Part shown: one piece after another, positions 59,949-64,000 of the stretch | Layout of the letters: each line of letters begins with the position of its first letter | How positions within the stretch are numbered: the stretch's first letter is position 1 | Source of the DNA: Bog-473 sp963742035 | GTDB taxonomy: Bacteria > Actinomycetota > Acidimicrobiia > Acidimicrobiales > RAAP-2 | Length of the DNA stretch: 64,000 nucleotides | Assembly: GCA_963742035.1 (NCBI GenBank) | Contig: CAVUKH010000002.1 | Coordinates: 647,137 to 711,136 of the forward strand | Direction: 5' to 3' | Position numbers and translations under genes: made by a program | The notes under the pieces: model-generated | Told to the model about the DNA's origin: nothing | Seen by the model: only the letters and a program-made list of their open reading frames with translations | Database searches by the model: none

Positions 59949-61154
59949 TTAGTTGAGCCGCTCCACAATCATGGCCATGCCCTGGCCACCACCGACGCAC
60001 ATGGACTCGAGCCCGAAGGTCTTGCCCGTGTCCTCCAGCGCGTTGAGCAGCGTGGTCATGATGCGGGCGCCGGTCTGGCCGAACGGGTGTCCGAGCGCGA
60101 TGGCGCCGCCCTTGACGTTGAGCTTGTCCCAGCTGATGCCGAGGTGCTTGGCCGACGGGATGACCTGGGCCGCGAAGGCCTCGTTGATCTCGACCAGGTC
60201 GATGTCGTCGATCGTCTTGCCGGCCCGGCCTAGCACCTGACGACAGGCGTCCACCGGGCCGAGACCCATGATCTCGGGGTTGATGCCCGACACGCCGCTG
60301 GCCACGATGCGCGCCAGCGGAGTGATGCCGAGCGCCTTGGCCCTCGTATCGCTCATGACGATGACGGCGGCGGCACCGTCGTTGAGCGGGCAGGCGTTGC
60401 CGGCCGTGACCGTCCCACCCTCGCGGAAGACCGGCTTGAGGTTGGACAGGCCTTCGAGGGTCGTGCCCGCCCGCGGCCCGTCGTCCTTGGTGACGACCGT
60501 GCCGTCGGACAGGGTGACCGGGATGATCTCGCGTTCGAAGAACCCGTTCTGCTGGGACTCGACCGCACGCATCTGTGAGAGCAGGGCGAATTCGTCCATC
60601 TCCTCCCGCGTCACCTTCTCGTACTCGGCCACGTTCTCCGCCGTCTGGCCCATGGCGATGTACACGTCGGGCAGACCCTCGGGCGGGCTCCACGGCTCCG
60701 TCACGGCGGGGGCGCGGACCTTCGTCCGCTCCTCGGCGCCGGCGAACGCCGTGTTGTGGGGACCCGTGTCCGATGCCCCGTGCGCGTACCGGCTGACGGT
60801 CTCCACGCCGGCGGCGATGAAGACGTCGCCCTCGCCGGCCCGGATGGCGTGGGCCGCCATCCGGATCGACTGCAGGGACGAGGAGCAGTAGCGGTTCACT
60901 GTCACGCCGGGCACGTTGTCCAACCCGGCCAGGAGCGCGGCCACCCGGGCGACGTTGTAACCCGCCTCGCCGGCCGGCTGTCCGCAGCCGAGGATGACGT
61001 CCTCCACCTCGGCCGGGTTGAGCTGCGGCACCTGCTCCAGGACGGAACGCAGGACGAGCGCGCTCAGGTCGTCGGGGCGGCACTCGACGAGGGAGCCCTT
61101 GTTGGCCCGTCCGATCGGGGTGCGGCCGGTGGCGACGATGACGGCTTCAGGCAT
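59949..61154 (-). CDS. Thiolase (acetyl-CoA C-acyltransferase)
   Basis: The 401-residue protein has the complete thiolase set: active-site Cys90 in VNRYCSSSLQ, NEAFAAQ, GGAIALGHPFGQTGAR (catalytic His) and the second Cys in CVGGGQGMAM. It catalyses thiolytic cleavage of 3-ketoacyl-CoA in beta-oxidation or the reverse condensation. ATG 61154 has a GAGGAG ribosome site. It is divergent from two acyl-CoA dehydrogenase genes, which suggests joint use in fatty acid or sterol side-chain oxidation. Confidence 0.95.
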   Translation of the reverse strand: MPEAVIVATGRTPIGRANKGSLVECRPDDLSALVLRSVLEQVPQLNPAEVEDVILGCGQPAGEAGYNVARVAALLAGLDNVPGVTVNRYCSSSLQSIRMAAHAIRAGEGDVFIAAGVETVSRYAHGASDTGPHNTAFAGAEERTKVRAPAVTEPWSPPEGLPDVYIAMGQTAENVAEYEKVTREEMDEFALLSQMRAVESQQNGFFEREIIPVTLSDGTVVTKDDGPRAGTTLEGLSNLKPVFREGGTVTAGNACPLNDGAAAVIVMSDTRAKALGITPLARIVASGVSGINPEIMGLGPVDACRQVLGRAGKTIDDIDLVEINEAFAAQVIPSAKHLGISWDKLNVKGGAIALGHPFGQTGARIMTTLLNALEDTGKTFGLESMCVGGGQGMAMIVERLN

Positions 61155-61207
61155 GGTGACGGCTCCTCGGGTTTCGGGTTCGGGGACTCGCTCGTGCGCC
61201 GGGGAAC

Positions 61208-61221
61208 CCGCCCCGGGGCGG
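61208..61221. promoter_or_regulatory. 14-bp palindrome, thiolase/acyl-CoA dehydrogenase intergenic
   Basis: CCGCCCCGGGGCGG is a perfect palindrome about 54 nt upstream of the thiolase start in the divergent control region and may be a regulator-binding site. Confidence 0.4.
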
Positions 61222-61267
61222 ATTGCAGGTTACTTGGCGGTAGGCCTGCGGTCCGCAGCCCCATTGG

Positions 61268-61294
61268 CCGCCTGAGCGAGGCGGACTGTAACGT
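61268..61294 (+). promoter_or_regulatory. Inverted repeat and -10 box (TAACGT) of the acyl-CoA dehydrogenase operon
   Basis: CCGCCT-GAGCG-AGGCGG (61268-61284) is a 6+6 bp inverted repeat just before TAACGT (61289-61294). A repressor of the TetR type bound there would block the promoter. The following leader of about 85 nt carries GGGAGGG before ATG 61385. Confidence 0.45.
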
Positions 61295-61384
61295 GTTCTC
61301 GCGCGCCGAGCCTGCAGGGCCGGGCCGGCGACGACATGGCGCTGACGTGGGCCGACGCAGCCCCGCCACCCGGGAGGGACTCGT

Positions 61385-62560
61385 ATGGAAATAGCCTTGA
61401 CCGAGGAGCAGCAGGCGCTGAAGAGCGAGCTGCGCGCCTACTACCAGAAGCTCTTGACCCCCGAGCTCGAGCAGGAGCTCGCCCAGGCGGGTGGGATCGG
61501 CCCTGTCGTGCGCAAGGTCGTGAAGCAAATGGGGAGCGACGGCTGGCTCGGCATCGGCTGGCCGACCGAGTGGGGCGGTCAGGGGCGCTCGGCCGTCGAG
61601 CAGTTCATCTTCTTCGACGAGTCGATGCGCAGCGGGGCGCCGGTCCCGATGCTCACCATCAACACCGTCGGCCCGACCATCATGAACTTCGGCACGCAGG
61701 AGCAGAAGGAGTTCTTCCTCCCCAAGATCCTGGCCGGCGAAATCTCCTTCTGCATCGGTTACACCGAGCCGAACTCGGGCACCGACCTGGCGTCGCTGAC
61801 GACCCGGGCCGTGCGCGACGGCGACGAGTACGTGATCAACGGCGCCAAGATCTTCACCAGCCTGGCCGGCGACGCCGACTACATCTGGCTGGCCACGCGC
61901 ACGGACCCCAACGCGGCCAAGCACAAGGGGATCTCCATGTTCGTGATTCCCATGAGCACTCCCGGCATCCGCGTGGTGCCGATGAAGCTGCTGGGCGACC
62001 ACAACATCAACTACACGTTCTACGAGGACGTCCGGGTCCCGGCCACGGCGCTCGTCGGCGGCGAGAACCAGGGCTGGAACCTCATCACCAACCAGCTCAA
62101 CCACGAGAGAGTCACGCTGTGCTCGCCCGGCATCATTGAGCGCGTCCTCACCGACGTGCGAGCCTGGGCCCAGAGCACCAAGCTCCCCGACGGCCGAAGG
62201 GTGATCGACCAGGAGTGGGTGCAGGAGCACCTGGCCCGGGTCCACGCCGAGCTCGAGTTCCTCCGCCTCATCAACTGGAAGGTGGCATGGCAGGCCACGC
62301 AGGGTCACCTCGACGTGGCCGACGCCTCCTCCATCAAAGTGTTCGGCACAGAATTCTACCTGCGGGCCTTCCGCGCGCTCATGGAGATCATCGGGCAGGC
62401 CGGCTACCTGACTCGCGGCTCACCCGCCGCGGTCGTCGCCGGTCGTCTGGAGATGTACGCCCGCTCCATGATCATCCTCACCTTCGGTGGCGGCACCAAC
62501 GAGATTCAGCGGGACCTCATCGCGATCTTCGGCCTCGGCATGCCGCGGTCGCTGCGCTGA
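61385..62560 (+). CDS. Acyl-CoA dehydrogenase, probable catalytic subunit
   Basis: The 391-residue flavoprotein has LGIGWPTEWGGQG, IGYTEPNSGTDLASLTTRA (FAD/substrate), NGAKIFTSLAGDADYIWLATRT, NHERVTL with the Glu that serves as catalytic base in this subgroup, and FGGGTNEIQRDLIA. It resembles actinobacterial FadE enzymes that work as alpha2beta2 heterotetramers with a paralogue encoded next door, as in sterol side-chain oxidation. ATG 61385 has GGGAGGG upstream; the partner gene starts 28 nt downstream. Confidence 0.92.
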   Translation: MEIALTEEQQALKSELRAYYQKLLTPELEQELAQAGGIGPVVRKVVKQMGSDGWLGIGWPTEWGGQGRSAVEQFIFFDESMRSGAPVPMLTINTVGPTIMNFGTQEQKEFFLPKILAGEISFCIGYTEPNSGTDLASLTTRAVRDGDEYVINGAKIFTSLAGDADYIWLATRTDPNAAKHKGISMFVIPMSTPGIRVVPMKLLGDHNINYTFYEDVRVPATALVGGENQGWNLITNQLNHERVTLCSPGIIERVLTDVRAWAQSTKLPDGRRVIDQEWVQEHLARVHAELEFLRLINWKVAWQATQGHLDVADASSIKVFGTEFYLRAFRALMEIIGQAGYLTRGSPAAVVAGRLEMYARSMIILTFGGGTNEIQRDLIAIFGLGMPRSLR

Positions 62561-62588
62561 GCCCACCCAGAGCCAGGAGAGCGATCCC

Positions 62589-63752
62589 ATGGATTTCAGC
62601 TACAGCGAAGAGCAGGAGGCCGTCCGCCAGTTGGCCGGACAGATCTTCGGCGAACGGTCGACGCACGAGCGGCTGAAGCAGATTGAGTCGACGGCGGGTG
62701 ACGACGGGCCGCTTGACCGCGAGCTCTGGAAGGAGCTGGCCGATGCCGGCCTGCTCGGCATCCACCTGAGCGAGGACGTCGGCGGTGCGGGGCTCGACTT
62801 CGTGGCGGCTTGTCTGGTCGTGGAGGAGGCTGGCCGCACGGCGGCCTATGTGCCGGTCGTCGAGACGATGGCGTACGCCGCGCTGCCTCTCGACCGTTTC
62901 GGCACCGATGCGCAGCGCAAGGCCTGGCTCACCGGGGCCGCCGGCGGCGAGACGATCCTCACGGCCGCCATGGCCGAGCTGGTCGGCGAGGTCGTCCTAC
63001 CCGGCGGCACGGAGCCCGCGACGACGGCGACGGCGCAGGCCGACGGCAGCTGGGTGCTCTCCGGCACCAAGGCCTGCGTGCCGGCGGCTTTGGTGGCCGA
63101 CGCCATCCTGGTACCGGCCACCTGCCAGACGGCGGACGGTGCGAGCACCGGTCCCGGCGTCTTCATCGTGGAGCGCGGTGCCGACGGTGTCACCCTGACG
63201 CGGCAGACGACCACGACGGGCCGACCCGAGGCGATCATGGAGCTCGACGGTGTGCGCGTCGGCGTGGACAGGCTGGTGGGTGAGGGCGCCGACGGTGCTG
63301 CCGTCATCGACTGCATCACCGAGTACGCCACGGCCGCCCTCTGCATTGAGGAGGCCGGTGTCTGCGCCGCGGCCCTCGAGCTCACGGCGGAGTACACCAA
63401 GACGCGGGTGCAGTTCGAGAAGCCCATCGCCACCTTCCAGGCGGTGGGCCAGCGGGCGGCCGACGCCTACGTGGACACCGAGGCCATCCGGCTCACGGCG
63501 TGGCAGGCGGCGGCGCGGCTGGCCGCCGGCCTGCCGGCGTCGGCGGAGATTGCGATAGCCAAGTATTGGGCGGCCGAAGGCGGTCAGCGTGTCGTGCACG
63601 CCGCGTCGCACCTCCACGGCGGCGTGGGCGTCGACCGTGACTATCCGCTGCACCGCTACTTCTTACTGACCGAGCAGATCGAGCTGACCCTGGGCGGGGC
63701 GAACGAAAGCCTGCGCCGCCTGGGACGAATGTTGGCGGACGAGCCGGTCTGA
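62589..63752 (+). CDS. Acyl-CoA dehydrogenase, probable non-catalytic partner subunit
   Basis: The 387-residue protein has the ACAD fold: FSYSEEQEAVRQLAGQIFGE, LGIHLSEDVGGAGLDF, the AMAELVGE region where a TEP loop is expected, YTKTRVQFEKPIATFQAVGQ, HASHLHGGVGVDRDYPLHRY and LGGANESLRRL. At the position of the catalytic Glu it reads DCITEYATAAL, and the TEP flavin loop is missing, so it is probably the beta partner of the preceding enzyme. ATG 62589 follows AGGAGAG. It contains a rare TTA codon at 63663-63665. Confidence 0.9.
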   Translation: MDFSYSEEQEAVRQLAGQIFGERSTHERLKQIESTAGDDGPLDRELWKELADAGLLGIHLSEDVGGAGLDFVAACLVVEEAGRTAAYVPVVETMAYAALPLDRFGTDAQRKAWLTGAAGGETILTAAMAELVGEVVLPGGTEPATTATAQADGSWVLSGTKACVPAALVADAILVPATCQTADGASTGPGVFIVERGADGVTLTRQTTTTGRPEAIMELDGVRVGVDRLVGEGADGAAVIDCITEYATAALCIEEAGVCAAALELTAEYTKTRVQFEKPIATFQAVGQRAADAYVDTEAIRLTAWQAAARLAAGLPASAEIAIAKYWAAEGGQRVVHAASHLHGGVGVDRDYPLHRYFLLTEQIELTLGGANESLRRLGRMLADEPV

Positions 63753-63806
63753 GCCGCCGGCGGCAGCGGCGGCGGGCCGCGCGTGTCGGTGGCTGCCCGC
63801 GGCCGT

Positions 63807-64000
63807 TCAGCGAGGCACGCCGGACGCACCGGGGTTCGAAAGGCCGAGCCCGTACCCGGCGAGGAACACGCCCGCTTCCTCGTGACGCGGGTAGGCGCCG
63901 GCCAGCTTGTGAAAGGCGCGCGAGTGGTCCGGGTGGGTCAGGTGCGCGACCTCGTGGACCAGGACCGAGTCGAGCACCCACTCGGGGACGACCCGTAGGC
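63807..64000 (-). CDS. YgjP/WLM-like metallopeptidase (partial, C-terminal part)
   Basis: The frame open at the right edge ends at TGA 63807-63809 and encodes about 63 residues: PEWVLDSVLVHEVAHLTHPD then SRAFHKLAGAYPRHEEAGVF. HEVAHL is the zinc HExxH helix and the following His-rich segment (H-x6-H) supplies further ligands, as in the YgjP (DUF45, M48-like) metallopeptidase-fold family. The N-terminal part, including the start, lies outside the window. It converges on the acyl-CoA dehydrogenase operon. Confidence 0.85.
   Translation of the reverse strand, partial: LRVVPEWVLDSVLVHEVAHLTHPDHSRAFHKLAGAYPRHEEAGVFLAGYGLGLSNPGASGVPR

Overview
The window is a very GC-rich chromosomal segment of an actinobacterium. 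It has about 53 protein genes (two cut by the window edges) and two tRNA genes. I see no insertion sequence, prophage, CRISPR array or rRNA, and no gene-free stretch longer than 300 bases. Gene order is the best taxonomic evidence: metG-tatD-[wall protein]-rsmA-ispE, glmU-prs-rplY-pth-mfd-surA-like-mazG-eno-divIC-DUF501-ppx, a cofD-cofE (coenzyme F420) pair, phosphomannomutase-Trm112-SIS isomerase, and a bS22-type mini ribosomal protein. All are typical of Actinobacteriota. Differences from Mycobacterium and Streptomyces (a DPBB protein in the rpfB slot, a GlmU with no acetyltransferase part, Thr-rich linkers) suggest a deep lineage such as Acidimicrobiia; that placement is inference.

Layout. 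1-3.5 kb: end of metG, tatD, DPBB wall protein, rsmA, ispE and the bS22-like gene. 3.6-7.7 kb: a VOC protein, a two-component system, tRNA-Gln, a small membrane protein and an alpha/beta hydrolase. 7.8-21.0 kb: a long co-directional housekeeping block running from glmU to ppx. 21.0-27.4 kb: a leftward, tightly packed glycan-assembly operon (GT2-GT4 fusion, coiled-coil methyltransferase-like protein, GT4-like protein, small coiled-coil protein, GT2). 27.5-31.1 kb: a class V aminotransferase with a RimJ/RimL acetyltransferase, converging on a GalE2-like epimerase and a PlsC-type acyltransferase. 31.1-35.2 kb: NlpC/P60 hydrolase, carboxylesterase, an odd UAA-anticodon tRNA and a BTAD regulator. 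35.2-42.3 kb: membrane protein, sugar-nucleotide pyrophosphorylase, epimerase, cofE-cofD, acyl-CoA synthetase and SDR. 42.3-52 kb: three overlapping GT4 genes, an RMD-like reductase, a coiled-coil protein, a giant GT2-membrane protein and its DUF5719 partner. 52-57.2 kb: DUF4349 protein with an ECF sigma factor, ftsH and a CPBP protease. 57.2-60 kb: manB, Trm112-like and SIS isomerase. 60-64 kb: thiolase, two acyl-CoA dehydrogenase subunits and the end of a YgjP-like metallopeptidase.

How the genes fit together. The SIS isomerase, phosphomannomutase (57265), a ManC-like pyrophosphorylase (36036), an RMD-like reductase (45743) and at least seven glycosyltransferases point to a cell-surface glycan built from GDP-mannose-derived sugars, possibly D-rhamnose. 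Wall-remodelling proteins (DPBB, NlpC/P60, SurA-like foldase, FtsH, DivIC) complete an envelope theme. The thiolase and the paired acyl-CoA dehydrogenases look like a beta-oxidation module. Many starts lie 6-11 nt after a TANNNT box, so leaderless transcripts appear common; I used this to choose several starts. UUA codons are nearly absent: I found only three by eye in annotated genes.
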